Positions 16,650-25,151 of a stretch of 64,000 nt of DNA are shown piece by piece; the stretch's first letter is position 1, and every line of letters starts with the position of its first letter. This DNA is from a virus. The translations under genes were made by a program, and so were the position numbers. The notes beneath the pieces were generated by a model. The model was not told the origin of the DNA. It saw nothing but the letters and a program-made list of their open reading frames with translations, and ran no database searches. Location: positions 124,001 to 188,000 of IMG/VR virus record IMGVR_UViG_3300049215_000771. One strand, written 5' to 3'.

Positions 16650-17444
16650 ATGTACAAGAGCAGGTTCACGAAATTGAAACCCGTTTACCTTCCACCATTC
16701 AGCGGCACCAGGGTCTTGATGATGCCCTTCCTGCTCGAAGACATTGACTCTTTGCCTGATGCTCTTGCTCATTACAGACAAACTGTACAAGAGTTGGTTG
16801 CGATCTGCCCGCCATGTAGGTTGCGACTGTCTACAGATAAAAACAAGTACCGTAGCATTGATGCCCCGTGGAACAAGGAACCGCCACCCGAAGGTGTGGC
16901 ATACTTGACAATCGACGAGAAGGTTGTTGAAGAAGGAAAAACGCAACGCCAGCGTGGGCTGCATGTCGATGGAATTGGGGCTGATGGTCAGTTGGATACT
17001 GGTATTTGGGCCATTCACAGCTACAGGAATTTTGTTGCTTCTATGTGGCAGGAAGGCGCTCAAAAGTGGCAACACAGCGCTTCGGGTATCGGCGGGATGA
17101 TTACTGTTTCCAATCCGGCAGGTTGTCGGGCGTGGTACAAAGACTTTGAAGGAAAGATCGACAACAATGGCGATTGTGAAGCCCTGAGAGCTAAATTTCC
17201 TGAATCTGAATCTACTGTGTTCGAGGCTGGTGTGGCATACTGGTGTGGGGCGACCTGCGTTCACGAGTCCCTGCCAATGCAGGAAAACACACAAAGGACG
17301 TTCGTTCGTTTGTCAATGCCTTCAGATGCTCCTTGGCACGAAGGCTACACTCGTAATCCCAAAGGCATCAAGCCTACTGGCGTCATTATTCCTCGTGGCG
17401 CATGGGATCGGGTCAAAGAACCAGAGGTTATCTTGAAGGGGTAA
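16650..17444 (+). CDS. 2-oxoglutarate/Fe(II) oxygenase-like protein with internal YRSID motif
   Basis: Residues 104-108 (LHVDG) give H105 and D107. Residues 205 (His) and 216 or 220 (Arg, in QRTFVRLSMPS) would complete the HxD...H...R set of Fe(II)/2OG dioxygenases on a cupin-like core. Such enzymes hydroxylate proteins, nucleic acids or small molecules. The spacing and the flanking strands fit, but the overall similarity is weak. Residues 67-74 (YRSIDAPW) carry the tag otherwise found at protein C-termini in this window. Confidence 0.5.
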   Translation: MYKSRFTKLKPVYLPPFSGTRVLMMPFLLEDIDSLPDALAHYRQTVQELVAICPPCRLRLSTDKNKYRSIDAPWNKEPPPEGVAYLTIDEKVVEEGKTQRQRGLHVDGIGADGQLDTGIWAIHSYRNFVASMWQEGAQKWQHSASGIGGMITVSNPAGCRAWYKDFEGKIDNNGDCEALRAKFPESESTVFEAGVAYWCGATCVHESLPMQENTQRTFVRLSMPSDAPWHEGYTRNPKGIKPTGVIIPRGAWDRVKEPEVILKG

Positions 17445-17445
17445 T

Positions 17446-17769
17446 ATGAAATACACGATACTACTTGTCTTGTCAGGATTGCTGTTCTTTGCCGGGTGCA
17501 AACAACAGCCACCAGCAGCGGACCAGCCACCCCCTGCTCAAGTTCCCCCGGTTGCGCCCCCGCCTCAGATGGATGCACCGCCAGCAATTCCACAAACACC
17601 ACCACCCCCACCGCCAGTGGTCACGAATTCCTACTTGAAGGGATACCACGATGGGTATTTCGGAACATGGCTACGGCCTGCTGCGTGGGTTGTTGTAGGT
17701 GAATACCGACATGGTTGGAGTGCCGGCTCGTATGACCGTCAGCACGGTCTGCCAAATGCACATCCTTAG
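17446..17769 (+). CDS. Small Pro-rich lipoprotein
   Basis: An N-terminal signal ends in the lipobox LFFAGC (Cys near residue 18). It is followed by a long Pro/Gln/Ala-rich linker and a C-terminal region with KGYHDGYFGTW and GWSAGSYD. It would be lipid-anchored outside the inner membrane. It begins one base after the oxygenase-like gene. Phage lipoproteins often act in superinfection exclusion or lysis; that is only a possibility here. Confidence 0.75.
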   Translation: MKYTILLVLSGLLFFAGCKQQPPAADQPPPAQVPPVAPPPQMDAPPAIPQTPPPPPPVVTNSYLKGYHDGYFGTWLRPAAWVVVGEYRHGWSAGSYDRQHGLPNAHP

Positions 17770-18458
17770 TATTTCTTGCTGTTTGTCGGCCCATTGTACT
17801 TTGATTTGCCCAACATATCGTCCATCGCACTAGCGAGGTATTCGGCGGTAAGTTGGGCAATATCTTTGTCGGCCCGCAGTTCGTGAATGATTTCAATTTG
17901 CATGGATTGCACAGAAGGGTCGGCATACCATTTCCGCCATAGCTGGTTCATGTTTTGCCTGGCCCAGCCACTCATCGCCCCGCCTTTCTTCCCTTCGTAC
18001 ACGTTGATGCCCGCCTCGCCGAGCAGATGAATGAAACATTCCTTCCTCCAGGTGTCGCAGGTGAAGGAATCAGGCGAGCCGGCTCCGAAACCAATTACCA
18101 TGTCGAGTTTGGAATCGCCGCATAAGGTGCGATGTTTGTTCGACATGCCATGAATCATGTACATATAGAGCAGGGTGTGGTTCTTGCGCAGGCGATTGCG
18201 AAAGCGAATGATCGGGTCCAGGAATTCATCTTTCACTACATCTTCGTGGCAGTGTTCCACATTGTTGCAATCAGCTTTGTCGTTGAAAACATCTACTTTG
18301 TCGGCACGTTCCCAGCCACGATTGATGACAGCATAACAGCCGAGTATGTTGGCAATAGCTTCGGCAACGATGGAGGTATTTTCATCGTCGCCATCGTGTC
18401 CGTGCGGGGCTACGATGATAATAGGTTTCTTGCCTTCAATGATGCTGACTCGTTCCAT
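17766..18458 (-). CDS. N-formylglutamate amidohydrolase-like protein
   Basis: The N-terminus IIIVAPHGHDGDDENT, followed by VAEAIANILGCYAVINRGW, resembles the opening of N-formylglutamate amidohydrolases and related zinc amidases, where the early His and Asp/Glu bind metal. A later IHGM motif fits a second His. The 230 residues are near the family size. The substrate could be a formyl-amino acid or poly-glutamate. It converges with the lipoprotein gene with a 4-base overlap. Confidence 0.6.
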   Translation of the reverse strand: MERVSIIEGKKPIIIVAPHGHDGDDENTSIVAEAIANILGCYAVINRGWERADKVDVFNDKADCNNVEHCHEDVVKDEFLDPIIRFRNRLRKNHTLLYMYMIHGMSNKHRTLCGDSKLDMVIGFGAGSPDSFTCDTWRKECFIHLLGEAGINVYEGKKGGAMSGWARQNMNQLWRKWYADPSVQSMQIEIIHELRADKDIAQLTAEYLASAMDDMLGKSKYNGPTNSKKY

Positions 18459-18459
18459 G

Positions 18460-18651
18460 CTATTCCTTCTTCCCCTTCTCGAAGTCGTTGAAAACCTGTT
18501 TCACAATAGTAGAGCTTGTATCAACCAAACAATTCGGAAACACAGCATGAATGACGAGGGCGATGCCTGCCATCAAAAGTTTCATGGCGTTGCGTAGGGC
18601 GAATGCCATGTGTTGACGGTACGTCATCCGAACATCTTTCAAGTGGTCCAT
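18460..18651 (-). CDS. DUF6356 family protein, 63 aa
   Basis: ATG 18651 has GGAG 4 bases upstream and overlaps the previous stop (TAATG). The pattern DHLKDVRMTYRQHMAFA, then a hydrophobic LLMAGIALVIHAVFPN and a C-terminal T..TIVKQVFNDF, matches DUF6356, a small one-helix membrane family of unknown function. The match is from memory of the family pattern. Confidence 0.65.
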   Translation of the reverse strand: MDHLKDVRMTYRQHMAFALRNAMKLLMAGIALVIHAVFPNCLVDTSSTIVKQVFNDFEKGKKE

Positions 18652-18878
18652 TATGCTCCTATTGCAACATGATGGTTGCCATCCCATGTTGTTTTTCCCC
18701 AGCATAGAAAATGCCATTTCAAACCAGCACCGGGCACTTCTTCTTCATGCGTAGTGCAGGGAATGCTGATATGAACTTGATGGGCGAGAGTTTCTATTCC
18801 ATTTTCCAGGACTCGCCATTTGCGTTTTAGTTCGTCTTCTTGCCATTTTGTGTTGAAGCGAATCAGAATCCTATTCAT
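18651..18878 (-). CDS. Hypothetical protein, 75 aa
   Basis: Coupled to the DUF6356 gene by TAATG. A small basic protein with Trp-rich segments; no family recognised. Confidence 0.5.
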   Translation of the reverse strand: MNRILIRFNTKWQEDELKRKWRVLENGIETLAHQVHISIPCTTHEEEVPGAGLKWHFLCWGKTTWDGNHHVAIGA

Positions 18879-18895
18879 GGTGCCCTTTCATTCTA

Positions 18896-19291
18896 TCAAT
18901 CAGCCTCGATATTGGTATCTCGGATTGGATGCAATACTTCAATGCCATGTTCTTGGCAGGAGCGATGGTGTTCTGGTTTGTCGTCGTAGTGAAGGGAAGC
19001 GCCGATATTCCACAACACTGGACCTTTTAGTTCATGGTTTGTGAAATGGCATTGTTTGATGGGAAGATCGTAGTCTTTGACGAAATCTTTGACACGCACC
19101 CGCCCCGGTTGATTTTTTTGAATCCAACCGGGAGTCTCGTGGGACTTATTGCGGGCGGTGACAATGTAGCATTTACACCCTTCAGCCGCATGTTTGCGAA
19201 CCACGTCAAGCATGGCGTGATTAGGGGTTCCATCATGGTTGCAAAGGGTGTTGTCGAAATCAAACGTCACAATACGTTGCTTTCTACCCAT
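18896..19291 (-). CDS. HAD-superfamily phosphatase-like protein
   Basis: ATG 19291 follows GAGGAAGG. The 131-residue product has HAD motif I (TFDFDNTL, nucleophile D11 and D13), a motif II-like strand YIVTARN, and a DD pair (LHYDDKPEH) at the motif IV position. Small HADs of this type in phages include 5'-nucleotidases and polynucleotide phosphatases. It lacks a cap domain. Confidence 0.75.
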   Translation of the reverse strand: MGRKQRIVTFDFDNTLCNHDGTPNHAMLDVVRKHAAEGCKCYIVTARNKSHETPGWIQKNQPGRVRVKDFVKDYDLPIKQCHFTNHELKGPVLWNIGASLHYDDKPEHHRSCQEHGIEVLHPIRDTNIEAD

Positions 19292-19298
19292 ACCTTCC

Positions 19299-19757
19299 TC
19301 ATATTTGTGCTTTTGTAGCACCAACCCCTGCGGCCTCCCGCTCGCCCGAATGGTCGCCCAGGGCTGGCTTTATCAGATTGTAGTCAGTATCCATCAGTTC
19401 GGCCCGCTCGAACCAGTAATCTGGTACTTGCGGGTAGCCTGTTGCTTTTGCTTTCTCTTCAAACATTACCTGCGCAGGCGGGTGTCCGCCATGATACACA
19501 AGGTATTGAGCCGGGACTCCATGCCCCGGCAACTTCGCAATGAACTTCGAGAAGTTGCCGAACCGATTGAATGGCGGGTCATAAGGTGGCGGTCCCTCGA
19601 ATCGCATGTCGATAGCGCCAATAATACCATCCTTACATGGCAAACCAGGGACACGAATCATGCCACAGGGCACCGCAGCCTTCTCTTGTGGAGGCACAGA
19701 AAAACTCGCCATCTCTGCGAGAATCAACCATTCTCGAAAATTCATCGAAGTCTTCAT
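19299..19757 (-). CDS. Hypothetical protein with N-terminal FREWL tag, 152 aa
   Basis: Residues 5-15 (MNFREWLILAE) carry the N-terminal motif shared with the genes at 9671, 33336 and 33757. The rest is Pro/Gly-rich and soluble, with no family recognised. ATG 19757 or ATG 19745 may be the start. It heads the minus-strand block. Confidence 0.6.
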   Translation of the reverse strand: MKTSMNFREWLILAEMASFSVPPQEKAAVPCGMIRVPGLPCKDGIIGAIDMRFEGPPPYDPPFNRFGNFSKFIAKLPGHGVPAQYLVYHGGHPPAQVMFEEKAKATGYPQVPDYWFERAELMDTDYNLIKPALGDHSGEREAAGVGATKAQI

Positions 19758-19839
19758 GTCGGTATGTACTGGTAATAGTTACAGAAAACCATCACCCTCT
19801 CTCTAAATAATGGACCTTACCCCTAATAACTGAGGCTTG

Positions 19840-20016
19840 ATGAAAAAAGATGTTCTCTCCATAGACCTGTCGAAAAAAACCCCGCAAGAAATAGCGGAGT
19901 TCCTGTCCGCCCTTCTATATGCCAAGCGCATATTGTTCCACCAGCATGGACTCAATATCCGCCTCCTCCCCAAGACCAGAAAAATATCTCTGAACAAGAG
20001 TACAGTAGAAAACTGA
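19840..20016 (+). CDS. Small hypothetical protein, 58 aa
   Basis: GAGG lies 4 bases before ATG 19840. The product is a well-formed basic helical protein (IAEFLSALLYAKRILF, then a Lys/Arg-rich end). It lies between the minus-strand block and the parB promoters. The antisense frame is less convincing. Confidence 0.5.
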   Translation: MKKDVLSIDLSKKTPQEIAEFLSALLYAKRILFHQHGLNIRLLPKTRKISLNKSTVEN

Positions 20017-20017
20017 C

Positions 20018-20046
20018 TTTACAACCTCAAACTATCGTGGTAAAAT
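20018..20046 (+). promoter_or_regulatory. Sigma70-like promoter of parB, site 3
   Basis: TTTACA at 20018-20023, 17 bases ending ATCGTGG, TAAAAT at 20041-20046. It stands upstream of a second-class promoter, so parB has tandem promoters. Confidence 0.75.
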
Positions 20047-20103
20047 CCGACCAGGCTTTCAGTCGCCGTCTTCATGCGTGAGGTTTGGGAAAATCCGAGA
20101 AAG

Positions 20104-20134
20104 TTCCGAACCTCTTCCAGAATCGTGGGTCTTC
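20104..20134 (+). promoter_or_regulatory. Second-class promoter of parB, site 2
   Basis: TTCCGAAC at 20104-20111, 16 bases, GGTCTTC at 20128-20134, both boxes perfect, 42 bases before the parB ATG. Confidence 0.65.
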
Positions 20135-20176
20135 CTGTTGTAGCGAAGAACCACAACCCCCTGTAAGGAGTCGGAG

Positions 20177-21322
20177 ATGGCACGAGTTGTCAACTACAGC
20201 CAGGGCGAGAAGCTGGAGCAGCAGATCGAACTCTCGCTCATCACGAAGTCCCACAACCCCCGGCACAGCCACCGGCACCTGCTGACCCTGTTTCACGAGA
20301 AGGGCAGCCACATTCACCCGCCCGAAGTCCGGGCCGAGTATATCCGAGAGATCGACGCCAACTTCCCGCATATCCGTCAGCGGGCCGAGAGTATCAAGAC
20401 GCTCGGTCAGCTTGAGGCCGTGACGCTTCGCTACTTCAACGCCAAGATCGCCGGCTCCGACGAATATACGCAGCGCTACGGCATCTGCCAGGGCGAATGC
20501 CGCACCCTCGCCTGGGCGCTTATCGAGGCCGAGACGGGCGAGCCGCAGACCGTTCGTGCCGTTATCGAGCGGCTGACGGTGGACCAGGCGTTCGAGCGGG
20601 CGCTGGCCGAGAATATCGAGCGTGAGGATATGTCGCCGAACGACCTGGCGGCATCCTTCAATGAGATGCTGACCGTCCGCATCAATCCCCGGACCACCGA
20701 CCCGACCCTGGAAGACGGCCAGCCCAACCCGTTGTACGATCCGGCCCACCCGAAGGGTCGTCCTTACACCCTGAAGGAAGTCGCCGAGAAGGTCAAGAAG
20801 GACTACCATTGGGTCCGCAGCCGGGCCAGCCTCGTCTACCTCCCGGAGAAGGACAAGGCGCAGATCGAGGCCGACCACCGGGCCGGCAAGCGTGACCTGA
20901 CCCGCTACTGCAAGAAGGCGGGCAAGCTGGCGACCCAACTCAAGGCCAAGGCCAAGGAAACCGGCCAGCCCGTCGAGGCTCTGCTTGAGCAGTGTGCCGC
21001 CCCGGAAAATTCCCCGGCTTCCGGGACGAATATCTCTGGACAAGCCGTTGCCGATCAGGTACAACCTGATATTCTGACTGTACAGCCAGAGCAGCGCCGG
21101 CGAGTCAAGAGCCTCAAGGAAGTCGTGGCGCTGTTCGACGCCACGTCCCTGGACAATTTGGCCCGACTCCAGGCGTTGGCCGAGGTCATGAACCTGGCTG
21201 ATGACCCTGCAACGTCGCTTCGACTTGCTTTGGATGAGCGAGAGAAGCGGGCAACGGAGGCCGAGCTTCGGTCTGGCCGGGAAGCCGACCGTGAAGCCCG
21301 CCGCAGTCAAAAGTCTGCCTGA
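20177..21322 (+). CDS. parB-like: ParB-like partition/DNA-binding protein
   Basis: AAGGAG precedes ATG 20177. GECRTLAWALIEAET near residues 106-120 and ENIEREDMSPNDLA at 145-158 are the ParB nuclease/CTP-binding boxes. A helix-turn-helix (YTLKEVAEKVKKDYHWVRSR) lies near 185-205, and a long charged C-terminal helix follows. ParB proteins load on parS and drive segregation, or act as transcription factors. No ParA is in the window and no obvious parS array, so partition is not proven. Tandem promoters precede it and the sigma gene follows it. Confidence 0.85.
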   Translation: MARVVNYSQGEKLEQQIELSLITKSHNPRHSHRHLLTLFHEKGSHIHPPEVRAEYIREIDANFPHIRQRAESIKTLGQLEAVTLRYFNAKIAGSDEYTQRYGICQGECRTLAWALIEAETGEPQTVRAVIERLTVDQAFERALAENIEREDMSPNDLAASFNEMLTVRINPRTTDPTLEDGQPNPLYDPAHPKGRPYTLKEVAEKVKKDYHWVRSRASLVYLPEKDKAQIEADHRAGKRDLTRYCKKAGKLATQLKAKAKETGQPVEALLEQCAAPENSPASGTNISGQAVADQVQPDILTVQPEQRRRVKSLKEVVALFDATSLDNLARLQALAEVMNLADDPATSLRLALDEREKRATEAELRSGREADREARRSQKSA

Positions 21323-21328
21323 CATTCC

Positions 21329-21372
21329 GCCAACCACAGCGTATTCTTAGCGAACCTTCGCTGTGGTTGGCG
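21329..21372 (+). promoter_or_regulatory. Long hairpin between parB and the sigma gene
   Basis: GCCAACCACAGCG and CGCTGTGGTTGGC form a 13-pair stem around an 18-base loop. There is no T tract directly after it. It overlaps the weak second-class promoter, so it might block or expose it, or act as an attenuator. Confidence 0.5.
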
Positions 21373-21379
21373 TGTCTTC
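21348..21379 (+). promoter_or_regulatory. Weak second-class promoter upstream of the sigma gene
   Basis: TAGCGAAC, 17 bases, TGTCTTC: a degenerate copy of the recurring element, 61 bases before the sigma ATG. If real it would allow autoregulation. Confidence 0.3.
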
Positions 21380-21440
21380 TCAGCGAGGGCAGCAAACGTG
21401 CGTCGGAAAACCCTGTACGGGCCTGGTATGGAGTCTAGTT

Positions 21441-22442
21441 ATGACGGACACGGTTCCCTACATCAAGCTGACCAAGAAGGCTGAGGAGAAGTGCCTGGAC
21501 CTGTTGGTTCAGGCGAACGTGCTGCTCAAGAAGTGGGCGGAATGCTTCGGCGCTCGCAAAAGCCGAGAGTTTCGCAAGCTGTTGTTCAAGGGGCATCGAG
21601 ACAAGGCAGCGATGGCGGAAGTGGAGCAATCCATCCCGGTCACGCTACTCGACGAGTTCCGCCAGGAACGGCAGTTCATCATCGCCATTCACGTCACCAA
21701 GTACCCCGATCTCGACAACAGGACGGTCGAATTCGCCATGCTGTGTGGCTACAGCGGGCTGGGTCGCAAGCACGCCAAGCGCTGGTTCGCTCAGAACGGC
21801 GAAGGCAACGGCATGTCGCTGGATGACTACAAGAACGAGGCATACCTCGCCATCTTGGACAGCATCTACGGCTACACCGACCGTACCATCAGCTTCTCCA
21901 GCTTCGCCTGGGCCTCGCTGAAGAACCGGATGATCGCCTGCACCAACAAGTGCAACCTGTTGTGCCCGCTCACCAACCCCGACCTGGAGTTGCTGGCCCG
22001 GTACGAAGACACTCGGAAGACCTTCAACGATCACGTCACCTTCGATCAGGTGGTGGCGGCGATGGGTCTGGACGAGGAACAGTACAAGGCGCTCGGTGCC
22101 ATCATGACGAAGGTGTACGCCGAGTCGCAGATCGCCGTGGACCACACTGGCCACGACGACACGCCCAACGACTACACGTCGCTCCGCAGCGGCATCGACA
22201 ACGACGGCGAGGATCGCATCATTCGCCTCCAGGTCCGCCAGGCTATCGACGAGGCGGACCTGACCGACTTCGAGCGTATTGTGTTGGAAACTTCCATGAA
22301 TCCGTACTACGGATGGCAGTCGGACGTGGCCCGGAACAACATCAATCCGTCAACCAAGAAACCGTACACCCGCATGTGGGTCGGCCTGGCGCTCAAGAAC
22401 GCCCATGAGAAGGTTCGCCAGGCCATTCAGCGGGTCGCATGA
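21441..22442 (+). CDS. Sigma-70-family RNA polymerase sigma factor, divergent
   Basis: ATG 21441 has GGAG 7 bases upstream. In the 333-residue protein, residues 118-162 (DDYKNEAYLAILDSIYGY, then ISFSSFAWASLKNRMIAC) read as sigma region 2, which binds core polymerase and melts the -10 box. Residues 266-332 (LTDFERIVLET, then a helix-turn-helix up to VRQAIQ) read as region 4. The 115-residue N-terminal part is not a standard region. It is the obvious candidate to recognise the TTCCGAAC/GGTCTTC promoter class. Confidence 0.8.
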   Translation: MTDTVPYIKLTKKAEEKCLDLLVQANVLLKKWAECFGARKSREFRKLLFKGHRDKAAMAEVEQSIPVTLLDEFRQERQFIIAIHVTKYPDLDNRTVEFAMLCGYSGLGRKHAKRWFAQNGEGNGMSLDDYKNEAYLAILDSIYGYTDRTISFSSFAWASLKNRMIACTNKCNLLCPLTNPDLELLARYEDTRKTFNDHVTFDQVVAAMGLDEEQYKALGAIMTKVYAESQIAVDHTGHDDTPNDYTSLRSGIDNDGEDRIIRLQVRQAIDEADLTDFERIVLETSMNPYYGWQSDVARNNINPSTKKPYTRMWVGLALKNAHEKVRQAIQRVA

Positions 22443-22453
22443 AGGGATGAATC

Positions 22454-22801
22454 ATGAAGGCACAAGCACCGCCAATCGGTTCAGTTGAACTGTTCGATTT
22501 CGCCCGCATCATCGGGGCGCATATCTGTGGCAGTTTCAGCTACAGCCCCGACAACACCTATGCCAACGCATACCTCAAGCTGGGGTATCACGACATTGGC
22601 CCCCGGTCCTTGTTCGGAAGAAGCGACAAGGCCGATCTCGACGAGGCTTTGGCCGACCTGGTAGCTGGGTTGGTGGATCGTGGTCAGATTAGCTTCATGG
22701 ACGACAAGCGGACTACGTTCCATGTTCCGCCCCTCAAGCACACGCCAGGCTACAGGGGCAAGAAGATCAAGAAGAAACCCGTGATGAGGGCGACAGCCTG
22801 A
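22454..22801 (+). CDS. Hypothetical protein, 115 aa
   Basis: It starts 11 bases after the sigma gene. The N-terminal 90 residues look like a compact alpha/beta domain; the C-terminus is very basic (GKKIKKKPVMR). No family is recognised. Confidence 0.55.
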   Translation: MKAQAPPIGSVELFDFARIIGAHICGSFSYSPDNTYANAYLKLGYHDIGPRSLFGRSDKADLDEALADLVAGLVDRGQISFMDDKRTTFHVPPLKHTPGYRGKKIKKKPVMRATA

Positions 22802-22802
22802 C

Positions 22803-23108
22803 ATGGCGAGCATCGAACAACTTGAAGCTGTCACTGAGGCGTGGGACAGGGTGGGGCAGCAAGCCGCTTCATCGCAAGCCGCACTGAGGCGGAAGGCAGA
22901 AGCAGTGCTGTTGTTTCGCAAAATGGCGGATTCCTTCAAGGGCGTACTGGATGCAATTGAACCGAAATACTGGAAGACTGACGGGGAAGGCATGATGCGC
23001 CTTGCTGCGGATTTTGACGAGTTGACGAGTAAAATCCGTCAAGCCATCCGTATTTCGGGAGAACAGTTCGATGGACCCGCTGCAACTGAAGGAAGTTACC
23101 AAACCTAA
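22803..23108 (+). CDS. Helical hypothetical protein, 101 aa
   Basis: Almost all helix, Ala-, Gln- and Glu-rich, probably a small coiled coil. It overlaps the next gene by 38 bases. Confidence 0.55.
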   Translation: MASIEQLEAVTEAWDRVGQQAASSQAALRRKAEAVLLFRKMADSFKGVLDAIEPKYWKTDGEGMMRLAADFDELTSKIRQAIRISGEQFDGPAATEGSYQT

Positions 23109-23490
23109 CGATCAAGTTCCCTACACGGACATACTTGATCCGAACGGCAAGCCATATCTCGTTCTCGACCAGAACAGCGGTACATATTACATCTTGTACT
23201 GGAAGGCGTGGTTCAACAACCGCACGCCGAAGCCGGGCCTTTGGTCCGGTTCTGACTGGTACGATCACCCCAAAGCCAAACGATACGAAAAACCCGCACG
23301 CACGGCCAATTCCTGGCCGAAGCGTATTCGTGTTTGGGAACTGCCTGGCATCAAGTACGCCAAACCCAAAGTCTACACACACTTGGAGGAAGAAGATGGG
23401 ATTCAACACGACGGTCGTGGTTCTCAACGACGCCCTGGGGGAGATCGAAAACGATCCAAAATTCGGACAACGGCTCGCAAGCGCCGTTAA
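23071..23490 (+). CDS. Hypothetical protein, 139 aa, long overlap
   Basis: Residues 1-105 look like ordinary protein (Trp/Tyr/Pro-rich, DWYDHPKAKRYEKP). The last 32 are Arg-rich and are read from the first 95 bases of the next gene in another frame. Either the tail is real or a frameshift joins the two. No family is recognised. Confidence 0.45.
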   Translation: MDPLQLKEVTKPNDQVPYTDILDPNGKPYLVLDQNSGTYYILYWKAWFNNRTPKPGLWSGSDWYDHPKAKRYEKPARTANSWPKRIRVWELPGIKYAKPKVYTHLEEEDGIQHDGRGSQRRPGGDRKRSKIRTTARKRR

Positions 23491-23770
23491 AGAACTGAGT
23501 GTTCGCAAGGGACGCATCGACGTGCCGGCTGGCAACCACGCCAACGCTGCCAGTGTCGTTGAAACCCATCACGCCAGCGAGAACGCTGTTGTGGTTGTCG
23601 GCGGCAACTTCGGGAGTGTCCTGGGCAATGTGTACGCAGGCAACAGCATCGTTGTCGCCCGGCATCATGAGGAAGCCGGCCAGGTGGAAATCCTGAAGTC
23701 GCTGGCCGAGAAATTCGGCTACAGGTTGTCGAAAATTCCGAACAAGAAACCCGAACGGCGGTCTTCCTGA
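23396..23770 (+). CDS. Hypothetical protein, 124 aa
   Basis: GGAGG lies upstream of ATG 23396. The protein has an N-terminal helix, a His-rich middle and a Val/Gly-rich strand region (VVVVGGNFGSVLGNVYAGN), then a helix and a basic tail. No family is recognised. A perfect second-class promoter lies within its last codons. Confidence 0.6.
   Translation: MGFNTTVVVLNDALGEIENDPKFGQRLASAVKELSVRKGRIDVPAGNHANAASVVETHHASENAVVVVGGNFGSVLGNVYAGNSIVVARHHEEAGQVEILKSLAEKFGYRLSKIPNKKPERRSS
23736..23766 (+). promoter_or_regulatory. Second-class promoter, site 3
   Basis: TTCCGAAC at 23736-23743, 16 bases, GGTCTTC at 23760-23766. The next ATG is only 3 bases away, so a transcript from here might begin at or after the ATG (leaderless) or serve later genes. 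Confidence 0.5.
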
Positions 23771-24030
23771 TGTCAGATGGTTTCGCTGAAAATGGTATTT
23801 TCTACTACGGGGCCAGGGAGCCGAAATCCTTCCCCGATGTCGAGGAAGTGAAGCCGGAAATTGGCAGTTACGATCCCGATGAGTCGGATAGCATCAACGC
23901 CCGGCGATATTTCGGGTTCACGGACTACGAGGAAATTGACATCTTCGTGCTTCGCTCCAGGCGACATGATCGCCGTGGACAGTGGCGCACGGAGTTTTAC
24001 TTCCGAGTTCTTGTGTTGGAGGCAAAGTGA
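23770..24030 (+). CDS. Hypothetical protein, 86 aa
   Basis: The start shares a base with the previous stop (TGATG). A small acidic protein whose C-terminal half looks like beta strands. Its stop overlaps the next start (GTGA). Confidence 0.55.
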   Translation: MSDGFAENGIFYYGAREPKSFPDVEEVKPEIGSYDPDESDSINARRYFGFTDYEEIDIFVLRSRRHDRRGQWRTEFYFRVLVLEAK

Positions 24031-24650
24031 ACATTCATATCACCAACTTCGTTCGCCGGCAGACCAAGGAAAGTGGCTACTCCCATTGGGAGATTCCCGA
24101 CTCCTCGCTGCTGGAACGGGTGCATCGTAACTTCCATCGCCAGAAGCCTGGCTACAGGGAAGGCGTCATCCTCGTCCCGGTCGAGCCTGAAGGTTTCTTC
24201 AGCAGCATCGTGGAGTTGAAGGAAGGCGACGTGTTGGTGGGCGAATACAAGGCCCGCCGACCGGGTGAGACGCCAAGAAAGTCTACCGGCGCACTGGCGG
24301 GCCAGAAAATCCCTGCCAAAAGCGTGGACATCGTTCTGTACGCCCATCACGTCCTGGCCGAAAAGAACGAGCAGGAGTCCGATGCCGATTGGGAGATCGT
24401 CAGCGTCAACGCCTCCCCGACCAAGGAAGAAACGCCGATCCCGACCGGGGCGCTAATCGCCAACCACCTGGAGTTGTCGGGCGGCACGGCCACGAAGATG
24501 ACGGACGAGCAATTCGTACAATTGCTCAGGAAGTCGGTTCTCTTCTGGTCAAACAAGGCGAACATCGCCCCGGACCATCTTCGCAATTTGTACGTCCTGG
24601 ATGACCAGGGTGATGCCCACAAATTGTCCAACATCGCCCCGCTGGAGTGA
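24027..24650 (+). CDS. DUF3228 family protein, 207 aa
   Basis: GTG 24027 overlaps the preceding stop. The sequence follows the DUF3228 pattern: KPGYREGVILVPVEPEGFFS, EGDVLVGEYKARRPGE, AKSVDIVLYAHHVLAE and DWEIVSVNASPT, then ANHLELSGGTATKMT. The family is small, widespread and of unknown function. The match is from memory of the family. Confidence 0.75.
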   Translation: MNIHITNFVRRQTKESGYSHWEIPDSSLLERVHRNFHRQKPGYREGVILVPVEPEGFFSSIVELKEGDVLVGEYKARRPGETPRKSTGALAGQKIPAKSVDIVLYAHHVLAEKNEQESDADWEIVSVNASPTKEETPIPTGALIANHLELSGGTATKMTDEQFVQLLRKSVLFWSNKANIAPDHLRNLYVLDDQGDAHKLSNIAPLE

Positions 24651-24653
24651 TGT

Positions 24654-24947
24654 ATGGCCGGCAAACAAACCAGGACTGTGACCTACGATACCTACAAGAT
24701 TTCGATAGGTCACTATCCCCTGCTCCATGCCGAGCGTGACGAACAAGGGAACATTCGCATTCTGGTATTTCCGAAGCTGTTGACCATCGAGAACGTGATG
24801 GAATTCAACGAGTGGGTCCAATCACCACCACTGCCGCCCGAACCTGCCATTGGTGCTGGCTGGGTCGGTAAATGGAACCCCAAGGTCAAGACGTTCACCC
24901 ATGTACGAACCGGCAAGGTGTTCGAGTTGAAGGAAGAAGAAACATGA
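24654..24947 (+). CDS. Hypothetical protein, 97 aa
   Basis: A soluble protein with alternating strands, a Pro-rich middle and a C-terminal GAGWVGKWNPKVKTF segment. No family recognised. Its stop overlaps the next start. Confidence 0.55.
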   Translation: MAGKQTRTVTYDTYKISIGHYPLLHAERDEQGNIRILVFPKLLTIENVMEFNEWVQSPPLPPEPAIGAGWVGKWNPKVKTFTHVRTGKVFELKEEET

Positions 24948-25150
24948 CCTTCTACGACGTATTTTTCAACGACGGCGGCAAAGAACGCATCACTGTTGCC
25001 GCCATGTCCACCGAACAGTTCCGCCTGGCAAACGGCGGCAAGTCCAACGCTGACCTGGCGCTGGACCAGGTGAGGGAGAAGTTCCCAAATCGTTACCCGG
25101 TCAAGATCGTCCGTGTCACGACGGGAGCGGTCGTTTGGGAAAAACGCTGA
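24944..25150 (+). CDS. Hypothetical protein, 68 aa
   Basis: ATGA overlap with the preceding gene. A small alpha/beta protein, no family recognised. It is the last gene of the parB-sigma operon; a sigma70-like promoter starts immediately after it. Confidence 0.55.
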   Translation: MTFYDVFFNDGGKERITVAAMSTEQFRLANGGKSNADLALDQVREKFPNRYPVKIVRVTTGAVVWEKR

Positions 25151-25151
25151 C

